A stretch of DNA of 64,000 nucleotides, from assembly GCF_001458435.1 (NCBI RefSeq), contig NZ_CYSF01000007.1, positions 62,001 to 126,000 on the forward strand. Reading direction: 5' to 3'. Position 1 is the first letter of the stretch, and each line of letters begins with the position of its first letter. The stretch comes from Thalassovita mediterranea (GTDB taxonomy: Bacteria > Pseudomonadota > Alphaproteobacteria > Rhodobacterales > Rhodobacteraceae). Both the position numbers and the translations under genes were made by a program. The notes below the pieces were generated by a model, which saw only the letters and a list, made by a program, of their open reading frames with translations, did not search any database and was not told where the DNA came from. Shown piece by piece: positions 28,021-36,593 of the stretch.

Positions 28021-29292
28021 GTGAACACCACCCCCAAGATTGGATATCTATTGCCTGGCTTCCCAGCGCAATTTCATAGCCGATACTGGCGTGAGGTCCT
28101 GAAGATGGAGGCGTTGGGCGTCGAGGTGGTGTTGTTTTCGGATGCCCCGGATGAGACTGTAGCCCACTCTTGGGCCAAGGGCGCGCAGCAACGGACGGAG
28201 TATCTGGCTCATGGTTCGGTTGCTTCGACGTTTGCGACCTTGCCCAAGTTGCCCTGGCGAAAATTGCAAAAGGGGCGCGGTGGCGTCGAGCATTGGCGTA
28301 GTGTGACACAGGCGGCCCCAGCGGCGCGCCAGTTGGCGCAGTCGTGCAAGGCGCAGGGTGTGACCCATGTGCATGTCGCGTCTTGTGGACCGATGGCGCT
28401 GGTCGCTGCTTTGGCGCACCATCTTTATGGGCTGTCTTATTCGCTGCAGTTGGATCAGGCATTGTCTGATGTTGGTGTTGGCCAACGGTTCAAATGGGCA
28501 ACGGCGGCCTTTGGCACGGTTGCATCGCAGGCGCTGCATGATGAATTGTCGCTGCTGTTGGGGGCGGGAATACCCGAGGTCGTAGCGGTGATGCCTCTCG
28601 GGGTCGACACAGACTATTTGCGTCGCGAATGGCCCTACAGCCTGCCAGAGCAGGGAAAACCATTGCGTCTGGTGGCCAGCGCCGCCTTGGCAGCGGACAA
28701 AGGGCACGAGGCGTTGTTGCAGGCCGTCTTGCAGTTGCAGACCCGTGGTATCTCGGTGAATTTGGAAATTCTGGGCGAAGATGCCGAAGGTGGTAGCGGT
28801 TTTCGCACTGAATTGGAGCGACAGGTTGCTGATCTGGGCCTGATCGGCACCGTGTTCATCCCAGGTGCTTTGTCCGAAGACACATTGCGCGATCGTCTGT
28901 GTTCGGCGCATGTCTACGTGATGCCCAGCCCAGCCCAAGTCACCGAAACAGCCATCCTAGAAGCGATGAGTTGTGGCTGCCCCGTTGTGGCAGTGGAATG
29001 TCCTACTGCGAACCAGCTGATCGTGAACGGTCGGGACGGTATTCTGGTCGGGGCGGAAGACACCGTCGCCTTTGGGGCGGCATTGGAATATCTGGCCAGT
29101 GATCCCGAGCGCGCGGCCAAGGTCGGTCAGGCAGGGCGTCAGCGCGTCCTTGATGCGTTTGACGTCACGCAAAGCGCGCGCTTCGTTGCGCTACAGGCAG
29201 GCTTGGAGTTGCCTTCACAAACTGAACAGCCCGCCCCGCAGGATGTTTTGGACGCAGTCCTAGAAACAAATCCGCTTACTCACGCGGAGTGA
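28021..29292 (+). CDS. Glycosyltransferase family 4 (GT-B)
   Basis: A 423-residue GT4. It starts at GTG 28021 with AAAGGAT upstream. The N-terminal acceptor domain begins IGYLLPGFPAQFHSRYWRE. The C-terminal donor domain contains LVASAALAADKGHEALL and the family EX7E-type segment TETAILEAMSCGCPVVAVEC. The last part (after about residue 400) is low-complexity. It is the only plus-strand gene of this part of the EPS cluster, and its 3' end overlaps the convergent gene at 29276 by 17 bp. Role: transfer of one sugar to the EPS intermediate; donor unknown. Confidence 0.87.
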   Translation: MNTTPKIGYLLPGFPAQFHSRYWREVLKMEALGVEVVLFSDAPDETVAHSWAKGAQQRTEYLAHGSVASTFATLPKLPWRKLQKGRGGVEHWRSVTQAAPAARQLAQSCKAQGVTHVHVASCGPMALVAALAHHLYGLSYSLQLDQALSDVGVGQRFKWATAAFGTVASQALHDELSLLLGAGIPEVVAVMPLGVDTDYLRREWPYSLPEQGKPLRLVASAALAADKGHEALLQAVLQLQTRGISVNLEILGEDAEGGSGFRTELERQVADLGLIGTVFIPGALSEDTLRDRLCSAHVYVMPSPAQVTETAILEAMSCGCPVVAVECPTANQLIVNGRDGILVGAEDTVAFGAALEYLASDPERAAKVGQAGRQRVLDAFDVTQSARFVALQAGLELPSQTEQPAPQDVLDAVLETNPLTHAE

Positions 29293-32143
29293 TGCGATAG
29301 ATTTGATTGGGGGCGTCAGAAAACTCCAGCTGCTCTACCGCAAACATCCTGACCTCACCTAGTGGGCCATTGGCAATCAGAAAGGCGCCAGCGTCTGGCT
29401 GACCTTTGATCGGCGACCAAGAGATTTGATAGTCCTGCGCGGCCCCAGCTAGGATGGCGGTGTCCGTGCCAGCCCCGCCGTGTAGGCGGTCGGCCCCGCC
29501 GTTGCTGATCAGCCAATCGTCACCCGGTCCCGCCACTAGAACCTCTGGCAGGGGGGTGCCTTCGATCACTTCGTCCTGTTCTGTACCTGCAAGGGTACGG
29601 CCGCGGCGGAATGCGATGGGATCGCGTGTTTCCCATTCCGTCGATAGTGTGGCGTTTGCCTGCTGCAAGACCGCCCAGCGTGGATTGTTGTCCGCCAAGT
29701 GGCGCATCCCACCCCAACTGCCCCACTTGCTGGGGGCGGCAACATCGACAAAAGCGTTGAACAGCGTGCCCCCAGCCGCTTGCCAGCCTTCGATCACCTC
29801 ACTGTAGAGGGCCGCCATTTCCTGACTATAGTTCAGGGTGATGAAGAAATCGTTCAACTGATCGTCGTTCTGCCAGCCTTCTTCGGTGGTGATATGTGTG
29901 CCGCCTTCGTACATCAGCAAAGCCATGTCATGGGCGGCCGCAACGCGGGCGTGGTAGGGGAACGTGTCGCGGATCAGCTGTTGTACTTCACCGTTCTTCA
30001 GCAATTTGTAACTGCGCTTCAGGGCTTCGCTTTGTCCTAGACGCAACCAATCTTTGACTTGTGCCGCTTGCGGTGCGCGGCCCAGTGAATGCCCGAAATA
30101 GCCGGTGATGGCATAGGCATCAAAGTGCGCTGCAGGTGCGCGATGGGTGCGATCCTCAGCAGTGTAAAGAGGTGCGTTCAGCAGGGCCTGTTCCAGTCCA
30201 TGCCAGCCAGTGTGGGTGGCAATCACGCGCACCAGACGCGTCTGTGTTTGATCCCCGAACACATCGGTCCAGATGGTTGCGACCTCTGCGGCGCGCAATC
30301 CTGCCCATTGCATCCAGGCATCACTGTCGCGCACCTTTTGGCCCCAGCGCGCTATGGCTTGATCACTGGCGTATTGCGCCTGAGAGAAAAGGAAATTCCA
30401 AACTTCGTTGGAATATTCCACATAAGCTTTCAATTCTGGCGCCAGATCCGCCGCAACCATTTCGGCAAAGCGGCGGACATAGGTGTCGTCGGCACGGTGG
30501 GGCATGTTGAACCACGGATCTGCCCCGACCCTGTTGGCAAGATCGACCATGACCTCGACCGGAACGCCGCGCCAGCTGTAGCTATAGTCATCTATGCGTG
30601 GCCGTTCATCCCAAGTGGTAATCGGGCTGTCGTTTGTTGCCATCCAGTCCATGAAGCGTAACACACGCATGTCTTCGATCTGGGCTAGCCAATCAGGGTT
30701 GAACTGTTCCCCCATAGTCCAGAAAGGCAGATGGCGCTCATGAATGACGCGGATGTTGCGGATTGGGTCAGTTTCATCAATGGCGGCTATGGAAATGGCA
30801 ACCAGCCCGTCACCGGGGGTAAAGCTAAACCACATTTCACCGGGGCGTGCGGTGACATCCTGTGCGCGCCCCAGAAGCTGAATGCGGCCGTTGCCATTAT
30901 AGGTCAGCCGGTAACGTCCAGCAGCCATATCTGCATCGGCGGGCAGATCCGTTAGAACAAAGGTTTCCAGACGCTCTACACCATTGGGCATGCGTCGTGG
31001 CCAACCTTCGGCATTTAGATCGCCGTTGGCCCGCATCGTCGCGGCATCCATACCGCCCCATTGGCCAGTTTTATGGCCAATCCAAGGGCGGGCGGATTTC
31101 ATCTGATCAATGAATGGCATTTGGGTCGACCAATCAGAGATGCCATTCAGCCCAATGCCTAATGCGGGAATTGCGGGGGGGGCGGTGTCGCGCGCAAGAT
31201 CACGCTGGATTGTCTGAGGCGGACGCAGTGCGCCAGTTCGCGCGGTCTGGATCATTTGCACAATCGTTGGGTAGTTCTGACGGACCAGCGGGTGAATCAC
31301 TTCTGGTAGGGACATTTGCGTAGGCAATTCGTCACCGAACATTGGGCCATAGCTGATCAAGGCTGCCAGAAAATAGATCGTTGCGGTGCCGTGGGGTGCA
31401 TCATCTGTAAAGAGATCCGTGGGGCGTAGCGCGGCCAATTCTGGACGCTTCAGGATCTTGGTCAGGGTGGTGGCAATCGGCAAAACCTCAAGCGACATAT
31501 TCGGGCGCGCCTGTTTCAACGCGTCGGCATAATCGCGATACCATTGATCATAGGCGCCGCTCTGCGCGGCGAGATAGGCGTTGAATTCCGTGCGGCTTGG
31601 GGGGAATTGGTCAACCACTCCGGCCATATCCGCCCAGCCTTGATAAAGGAAAAACCGCATCTCGGTATCGCCGGGATCTGAATTGGCCCAATCCAGCACT
31701 TTTAGACTGGCGGCGACAGCACTCAGCCGATCTGGGTTATCGCCGGGAATTATTGCGGTGGGCGATTGAAACTGTAGAAAATTCGCTGGTGTTAGCACCA
31801 CTGCGGAAATGTCCGACTGTCCCAATGATCCTTTGCGGCGTTCCCAGACACCGCGAACGCCGCTGATTTGCCAATTTGGCTCGGGGGGTAATTGCGCCGC
31901 GTGATTGAGCAGAAATCCCCAACTGCCGTCCGCCTGCAAGCGCGTGCCCCGCGTCTGTGCAATCAGGTTGAGCCAATATGGCGTAGATGCCAGAGGCAGC
32001 CCATCAAGGTGATGCACCAGCGAGTTGCCAAAGAAATAAGCCTTGAGCGGAGGTGCCTCGGCATGTGAGGCGCTGGGCAGGGCAGCGGCCAGCCATAAAA
32101 CCAGTGCTGTCAAAATTGATTGCAGGCGAAATCGGCGCATCAC
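29276..32143 (-). CDS. Secreted SGNH-like/glycosidase-like protein with C-terminal RTX-type repeat
   Basis: A 955-residue protein. Residues 1-28 are a signal peptide ending at SHA. About 30-330 look SGNH-like (Ser41 in FFGNSLV; D248-A-P-H251 as DxxH). About 330-850 resemble a clan GH-A-type TIM barrel: YVEYSNEVWN (580) puts an NE acid/base pair at a beta-strand end, and LLMYEGGTH puts a possible nucleophile at E746. Residues about 855-900 hold calcium-binding GGxGxD-type repeats (GPGDDWLISNGGADRLHGGAG). RTX repeats are usual on proteins exported by type I secretion, but the N-terminal signal suggests Sec export. It may trim or deacylate the EPS. Catalysis is inferred from motif positions only. 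Confidence 0.65.
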   Translation of the reverse strand: MMRRFRLQSILTALVLWLAAALPSASHAEAPPLKAYFFGNSLVHHLDGLPLASTPYWLNLIAQTRGTRLQADGSWGFLLNHAAQLPPEPNWQISGVRGVWERRKGSLGQSDISAVVLTPANFLQFQSPTAIIPGDNPDRLSAVAASLKVLDWANSDPGDTEMRFFLYQGWADMAGVVDQFPPSRTEFNAYLAAQSGAYDQWYRDYADALKQARPNMSLEVLPIATTLTKILKRPELAALRPTDLFTDDAPHGTATIYFLAALISYGPMFGDELPTQMSLPEVIHPLVRQNYPTIVQMIQTARTGALRPPQTIQRDLARDTAPPAIPALGIGLNGISDWSTQMPFIDQMKSARPWIGHKTGQWGGMDAATMRANGDLNAEGWPRRMPNGVERLETFVLTDLPADADMAAGRYRLTYNGNGRIQLLGRAQDVTARPGEMWFSFTPGDGLVAISIAAIDETDPIRNIRVIHERHLPFWTMGEQFNPDWLAQIEDMRVLRFMDWMATNDSPITTWDERPRIDDYSYSWRGVPVEVMVDLANRVGADPWFNMPHRADDTYVRRFAEMVAADLAPELKAYVEYSNEVWNFLFSQAQYASDQAIARWGQKVRDSDAWMQWAGLRAAEVATIWTDVFGDQTQTRLVRVIATHTGWHGLEQALLNAPLYTAEDRTHRAPAAHFDAYAITGYFGHSLGRAPQAAQVKDWLRLGQSEALKRSYKLLKNGEVQQLIRDTFPYHARVAAAHDMALLMYEGGTHITTEEGWQNDDQLNDFFITLNYSQEMAALYSEVIEGWQAAGGTLFNAFVDVAAPSKWGSWGGMRHLADNNPRWAVLQQANATLSTEWETRDPIAFRRGRTLAGTEQDEVIEGTPLPEVLVAGPGDDWLISNGGADRLHGGAGTDTAILAGAAQDYQISWSPIKGQPDAGAFLIANGPLGEVRMFAVEQLEFSDAPNQIYRITPRE

Positions 32144-32240
32144 GCATCCTTTGGTGTCAATCGGCGGACCAAACGGGTTGCGGTTAGACTATCGGGTTTT
32201 GATCCGATTTGCCCAGTGCATAGAAAGGCCGAAGCGCGCC

Positions 32241-33677
32241 CTACATCACAGAATGCAGCGGTTTCTGCGTTCTTTTGGGCGCGGGTGACGACGGGGTGGC
32301 AGGATCTGGGGCCTGGCGGCGGTGGCGCAGATATTCACAATGCCCTAGCAGGCCCCCGGATAGCAGCCATGTCAGCGGTGTAAGGGTCGCATTTGGTAAC
32401 AGATCAAGGATATTCACTGATAGTATCAGCGCGGTTGCGCCAGCCAATGTGGACAGCCCCGCTGCGTGTAGGGTGCGGTAGCGAAGAACCATCACAAATA
32501 TCGGTGCTGCCAACAGTCCCATTTCTGCAATGAACCCAATCCAACCGTAAAACCCGATGGCAATTACCCAACGACCGTCTGCAATCAGCTCTTCTCCGGT
32601 GATGGGGTCGTAGATCTGGTTGCGCCCCCAACTGCCCCAGCCCAGCCAAGGGCGCTCCATCGCACGTTCCAACAGCAGGGTTTCGTTGTTGAGGCGGAAC
32701 TGAAGCGAATTGGCACGTTCTGCGCTGATGCGGGCGAAGGCTTCGACCAGGGTTTGTTCAGGCAATAGTCCCGCGCCTTTGATGACGGGGTAGGTCAAAG
32801 CTGCGGTTGCAATGATCATTGCCAGCAGAATCTGTATGCGTTGGGGCATAAACAGCACCAGCGGCAATAGGATAAGCGCATAAAGCAATGCGCCGATGGA
32901 CTTGCACAAGACCAACACCACAAAGAGGTAAAGCATCAGTATCGCTGCACGGGCGCGTTCTGGCCCTGCGCTTTGGCGGGCGATGGCAGCTGTCGCGAGG
33001 GTGGCGCTCATGGCGAAAAATGCGACCCAGATTCCGTGATACAGGAACACAACAGGGCGATAGCCGCCAAAGCGGATAGATTGGTCAAAGAGGTGCTGGT
33101 AAAATCCGTAAATCCAGTTGTTCAACTGGGGGGACAGGCGCACCTCGATCAGCATCGGGGCGGAATATATCAACCCGAATAGGGCAAAGCCCAACAGCAT
33201 GTCCCTCAGATCTTGGCGGCGGCGCAACAGGCCCAATGCCACCAGCATTGGCACGATCATGATGATGCGGGTCAACACCAAGGAGATTGCATCGCGTAAC
33301 CCAAGGCCCGGCAAACCGATGCGGCCGAAGAAAAGTGCGTCGGTATTGGTCAGCACCGTGAACAGTGGCGATAGCACGAATACCGCCAACAGCCCGCGTA
33401 AGAGGCGCGATTGCGGTATCCAGCTGACCTGTTCAAGCCGTCCCTGTTGCACAGCGATGAACACCGCAAGGCAGAGGGATAGCGCAGGCAGCGTTTCCTT
33501 GTCCAAGGGGGGCAGCAGTGGCAGGTCAAACTGCACCGGCGCTGTGGGTAGGAACAGATAGCTGAGGAAAATATTGGCCAAAAACGCGCGCACCGGTGGT
33601 AGCCATTGGAACAGCCCAATAGCGATCAGGGGCCATAGCCCCAAAACCAGATATGCAAGTGCGTTTGGCTCCATCAC
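32241..33677 (-). CDS. O-antigen polymerase/ligase-like membrane protein (Wzy/WaaL family)
   Basis: A 478-residue protein with roughly 10-12 hydrophobic helices. The longest hydrophilic loop (about 285-370) contains ERPWLGWGSWGRNQIY, typical of the conserved 'xPxxGxG' region of the O-antigen ligase/polymerase family (compare RPxLGxG). The start is ATG 33677 (MEPNALAYLVLGLWPLIAI, the second Met). In this location the most likely role is Wzy-type polymerisation of repeat units at the periplasmic face, since flippase, co-polymerase and initiating transferase are all nearby. Polymerase and ligase cannot be told apart from sequence alone. Confidence 0.8.
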   Translation of the reverse strand: MMEPNALAYLVLGLWPLIAIGLFQWLPPVRAFLANIFLSYLFLPTAPVQFDLPLLPPLDKETLPALSLCLAVFIAVQQGRLEQVSWIPQSRLLRGLLAVFVLSPLFTVLTNTDALFFGRIGLPGLGLRDAISLVLTRIIMIVPMLVALGLLRRRQDLRDMLLGFALFGLIYSAPMLIEVRLSPQLNNWIYGFYQHLFDQSIRFGGYRPVVFLYHGIWVAFFAMSATLATAAIARQSAGPERARAAILMLYLFVVLVLCKSIGALLYALILLPLVLFMPQRIQILLAMIIATAALTYPVIKGAGLLPEQTLVEAFARISAERANSLQFRLNNETLLLERAMERPWLGWGSWGRNQIYDPITGEELIADGRWVIAIGFYGWIGFIAEMGLLAAPIFVMVLRYRTLHAAGLSTLAGATALILSVNILDLLPNATLTPLTWLLSGGLLGHCEYLRHRRQAPDPATPSSPAPKRTQKPLHSVM

Positions 33678-33772
33678 TCCGGTGGCAGATACGAACTGTT
33701 TTTATCAGTGAAGAGATCTAGCGCAGAGTTGCGGCAGAAAAATGGCGCGTGCACCGCCAAGGTGCGCTGGGC

Positions 33773-34462
33773 CTACCGGCCAGTTGCGTTCAAAACGACG
33801 CGGACAGTAGCGACCAGCAGGCGCAGATCCATACCCAACGACAGAGTGTTGTGATACTGCGCATCAAAAGCGGCACGATCTGCAAAGCTGCTTTCGTTGC
33901 GAACGGAGGTTTGCCACAGGCCAGTGATACCCGGAGCCATCTCGTAGTATTCGTTGCCGGGATAAAGCGATCGCTGGCAGGGCATCATCGGACGCGGACC
34001 AACCAGCGACATCTCACCCTTCAGCACATTCCAAAGCTGCGGCAACTCATCCAGAGAGGTGCGGCGGATCAGGCGACCTACGCGGGTGATACGCGGATCA
34101 TGGGTCAGCTTCTGATCGCGGTCCCATTCGGCGCGCGCCTCTGGGTTCTGGTCTAGATAGGCGGCCAGCTGCGTGTCGGCGTTGGGCACCATGCTGCGCA
34201 GTTTCCACATGGAAAATTCTTTGCCACCACGGCCAACGCGGCGCTGACGGTAAAACGGTGCGGCCCCATCCAGAACGATCAGCAGGCACAGGACCGCAAC
34301 AACCAACAGGACACTGGGCGCCATGAGGACCACCAGCGTCACATCCAGAATACGTTTACCCATTGTGCGATAGGGCGCTGCCAGTTTGGATTGCATGGCA
34401 AGGCGTGTTTGAATGTGCGCGGCATCAACATTCGACGACGCAAGGTTGCTATTCGCGGTCAT
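33773..34462 (-). CDS. Undecaprenyl-phosphate sugar transferase (EPS initiating enzyme)
   Basis: A 229-residue bacterial sugar transferase. One membrane segment (RILDVTLVVLMAPSVLLVVA) is followed by the catalytic core: QRRVGRGGKEFSMWKLRSM, TRVGRLIRRTSLDELPQL and GEMSLVGPRP. I chose ATG 34462 because GGGAGAG lies six bases before it. Such PHPT-type enzymes transfer a sugar-1-phosphate onto undecaprenyl phosphate, starting repeat-unit synthesis. At 229 residues it is the short ExoY-like form, lacking the N-terminal four-helix region of WcaJ-type proteins. It is preceded by the unusually long gene-free region 34463-35420. Confidence 0.93.
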   Translation of the reverse strand: MTANSNLASSNVDAAHIQTRLAMQSKLAAPYRTMGKRILDVTLVVLMAPSVLLVVAVLCLLIVLDGAAPFYRQRRVGRGGKEFSMWKLRSMVPNADTQLAAYLDQNPEARAEWDRDQKLTHDPRITRVGRLIRRTSLDELPQLWNVLKGEMSLVGPRPMMPCQRSLYPGNEYYEMAPGITGLWQTSVRNESSFADRAAFDAQYHNTLSLGMDLRLLVATVRVVLNATGR

Positions 34463-34591
34463 TTCAAACTCTCCCAGGTGGTCAGGATTTGGATGTGTGG
34501 CGCGATGGCCGACCAAATTCCGACATAGACACAAATGGACACCCCTCCGAAAACGCATTCGGAAGAAAACAGATCAATCATTTCAGTGACG

Positions 34592-34616
34592 CCGGGCAGT
34601 TGGCAGCTCTGCCCGG
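34592..34616. repeat. Inverted repeat upstream of the EPS transferase
   Basis: CCGGGCAG at 34592-34599 and CTGCCCGG at 34609-34616 form an exact 8-bp stem with a 9-nt loop. It lies about 130 nt before the start of the sugar transferase on the minus strand. It has no T-tract, so it looks more like a leader structure or operator than a terminator. Confidence 0.5.
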
Positions 34617-35375
34617 TGCAGACTTTTGAGGTCCGATCTGATGGCCCCGTGATTGGTGCGATAAGCACCCTGCGGATTGGCGATCGACCTACAGCGCTAA
34701 GGCTGAGGATGTGACGGACTTTCTGTGTTTTTTATGAATATTTTTTGCTTTTGCGTCAACGGAACAGGGCGAATTGCAACTCATAGGCGCTACCCCTACG
34801 AAGGTCCTAGTGCCGCCAAATGGTTAGGTCTTTTGGGTTCAAAAGTATATCTGCCGACACCCGAACAAGACCGCAATCTTGTTGCTGGGATGGGTGCCAG
34901 TTCGATCTATTTCGAAGGGCAAAACCACAATATTTTTTCAACGGCACGCGTGACTGTCCGCGTTACGACAACAATGGCGGCATGAGTTTGGCGATTGTTG
35001 GGTCAGGAAAACCGAATATATCGTGCCGTGAGCAAAACGAATGACATGATTTTAGCACGTGAAGTGTCGATGTTTTGACGCATGCGTGGCGCGGACACAG
35101 GGTTTTCCCTAAATGGATCACGCGCCGCCATAAGCGGTGCCGCGATGTGACTAGGCCATTGGTATAGTCGGTGAAAGAGCGGCGTGATGTCGACTTACAC
35201 CTTATAGGTGTGTTTTGCTGGAAACAAACCTGCGGGTGCAGGCCGATTGTTCGCAATCGAACGTCCGCACAACCGCGTTACTGATTCGTTTTAGCAGGGA
35301 TTTGGGGGATTGTCCGGCGATACATCCTTTTGAGTCGATCCAACTCTCGGAGGTTTGTGCCGACTTTGCCGGTGC

Positions 35376-35402
35376 TTTGGCGGGACCGTTCGCCCCGCCA
35401 AA
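35376..35402 (-). terminator. Possible terminator after the iron alcohol dehydrogenase gene
   Basis: TTTGGCGGG (35376-35384) pairs with CCCGCCAAA (35394-35402), a 9-bp stem with a 9-nt loop, just past the stop of the gene ending at 35421. There is no long T-tract after the stem on the minus strand, so termination strength is doubtful. Confidence 0.4.
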
Positions 35403-35420
35403 ATATCGTATCGGACGGCC

Positions 35421-36566
35421 TTAGAAACAGGCGTCCAGCAGTTCGGCTGTGTTTTCCGCCGTCATTTCCACAGGGTTACCACCGGTGGAGGGATCGGCCA
35501 GCGCGCCTTTGATGATCGCGGGTTTGTCGGGATCGGTGACGCCCAGTTCCGTCAGGTTGGCGGGAATGCCGAGCGATGCGTTCAGTTCGCCGACAAAGGC
35601 ATAGAAGCCGTCAAAGCCACCTTCGATGCCCAGATAGGCAGCGGCGCGTTCAATCCGGTCCTCAATCGCGGCGCGGTTATATTTCAGCACCGGCTGCATC
35701 ACGACCGCGTTGGTGGTGCCGTGGTGGGTGTTGTACATCGCCCCGATGGGGTGCGACAGCGCATGGATCGCGCCCAGACCTTTCTGGAAGGCCACAGCGC
35801 CCATTGCGGCGGCGGCCATCATCTGACCACGGGCCTCAATATCGGTGCCATCCTTATAGGCGCGGGGCAGGTATTCTTTGACGATGCGCAGACCTTCCAG
35901 CGCGATGCCCTGCGACATCGGGTGGAAATGCGGGCTGCAGAACGCCTCCAGACAGTGGGCGAAAGCATCCATGCCGGTGCCTGCGGTGATCATCGGTGGC
36001 ATGCCGACGGTCAGTTCCGGATCGGCGATCACCACGGTGGGCAGCACCTTGGGGTGGAAGATGATCTTCTTCTCATGGGTTTCAGAATTGGTCAGCACGG
36101 ACGCGCGGCCCACTTCGGACCCGGTGCCTGCGGTGGTGGGTACGGCGATGATCGGCGCGATGGCGTCACTGTCGGCGCGGGTCCACCAATCGCCAATGTC
36201 CTCGAAATCCCAAACCGGACGGGTCTGACCCGCCATGAAGGCAACCATTTTACCCAGATCAAGGCCCGAACCGCCGCCAAAGGCGATCACACCATCGTGG
36301 CCACCAGCGCGGTAGACCTCTAGGCCAGCGTCCAGGTTCACCTCTGTCGGGTTCGGGTCCACCTCGGAAAAGATGCCGCGGCCCAGACCCGCGGCTTCCA
36401 TGATGTCCAGCGCCTGCGCGGTGATCGGCAGCGGTGCCAGCCCTTTGTCGGTGACCAGCAGGGGCTTCTTCATGCCAGCGGCGGCACAGGCGTCGGGCAG
36501 TTCATTGATACGGCCCGCGCCAAAGCGGATGGCGTTGGGGTAGGACCAGTTAGCAGTGAGTGTCAT
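35421..36566 (-). CDS. Iron-containing alcohol dehydrogenase
   Basis: A 381-residue group III (Fe-dependent) ADH. The NAD-binding motif is GGGSGLDLGK, followed by VPTTAGTGSEV, and metal-ligand regions are visible as GMDAFAHCLEAF and HALSHPIGAMYNTHHG. Such enzymes interconvert alcohols and aldehydes. It is the last gene of the amine operon, 27 nt downstream of the aldehyde dehydrogenase. In that context it probably oxidises an alcohol function so the aldehyde dehydrogenase can continue; the alternative is aldehyde reduction as a detoxifying side step. Cytoplasmic. Confidence 0.9.
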   Translation of the reverse strand: MTLTANWSYPNAIRFGAGRINELPDACAAAGMKKPLLVTDKGLAPLPITAQALDIMEAAGLGRGIFSEVDPNPTEVNLDAGLEVYRAGGHDGVIAFGGGSGLDLGKMVAFMAGQTRPVWDFEDIGDWWTRADSDAIAPIIAVPTTAGTGSEVGRASVLTNSETHEKKIIFHPKVLPTVVIADPELTVGMPPMITAGTGMDAFAHCLEAFCSPHFHPMSQGIALEGLRIVKEYLPRAYKDGTDIEARGQMMAAAAMGAVAFQKGLGAIHALSHPIGAMYNTHHGTTNAVVMQPVLKYNRAAIEDRIERAAAYLGIEGGFDGFYAFVGELNASLGIPANLTELGVTDPDKPAIIKGALADPSTGGNPVEMTAENTAELLDACF

Positions 36567-36593
36567 GGTGTTATTCCTCTCGATTTGCCGGCC

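Larger units (their letters stand above)
34463..35420. other. 958-nt gene-free region upstream of the EPS initiating transferase
   Basis: I find no convincing gene here. The only open frame of note (34725-34985, plus strand) has no family resemblance and no ribosome site I trust. The composition is AT-richer than its neighbours around 34720-34770. Several inverted repeats stand out: CCGGGCAG...CTGCCCGG (34592-34616), ACACCT-TAT-AGGTGT (35197-35211) and CGATTG-TTCG-CAATCG (35244-35259). This may be a promoter and leader region of the EPS transferase gene (minus strand) with regulator sites; a small RNA cannot be excluded. Confidence 0.5.

Noticed and set aside
34725-34985. Possible 86-codon gene in the gene-free region
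   Set aside because: No ribosome site I trust, no family resemblance, odd composition; left as noncoding.
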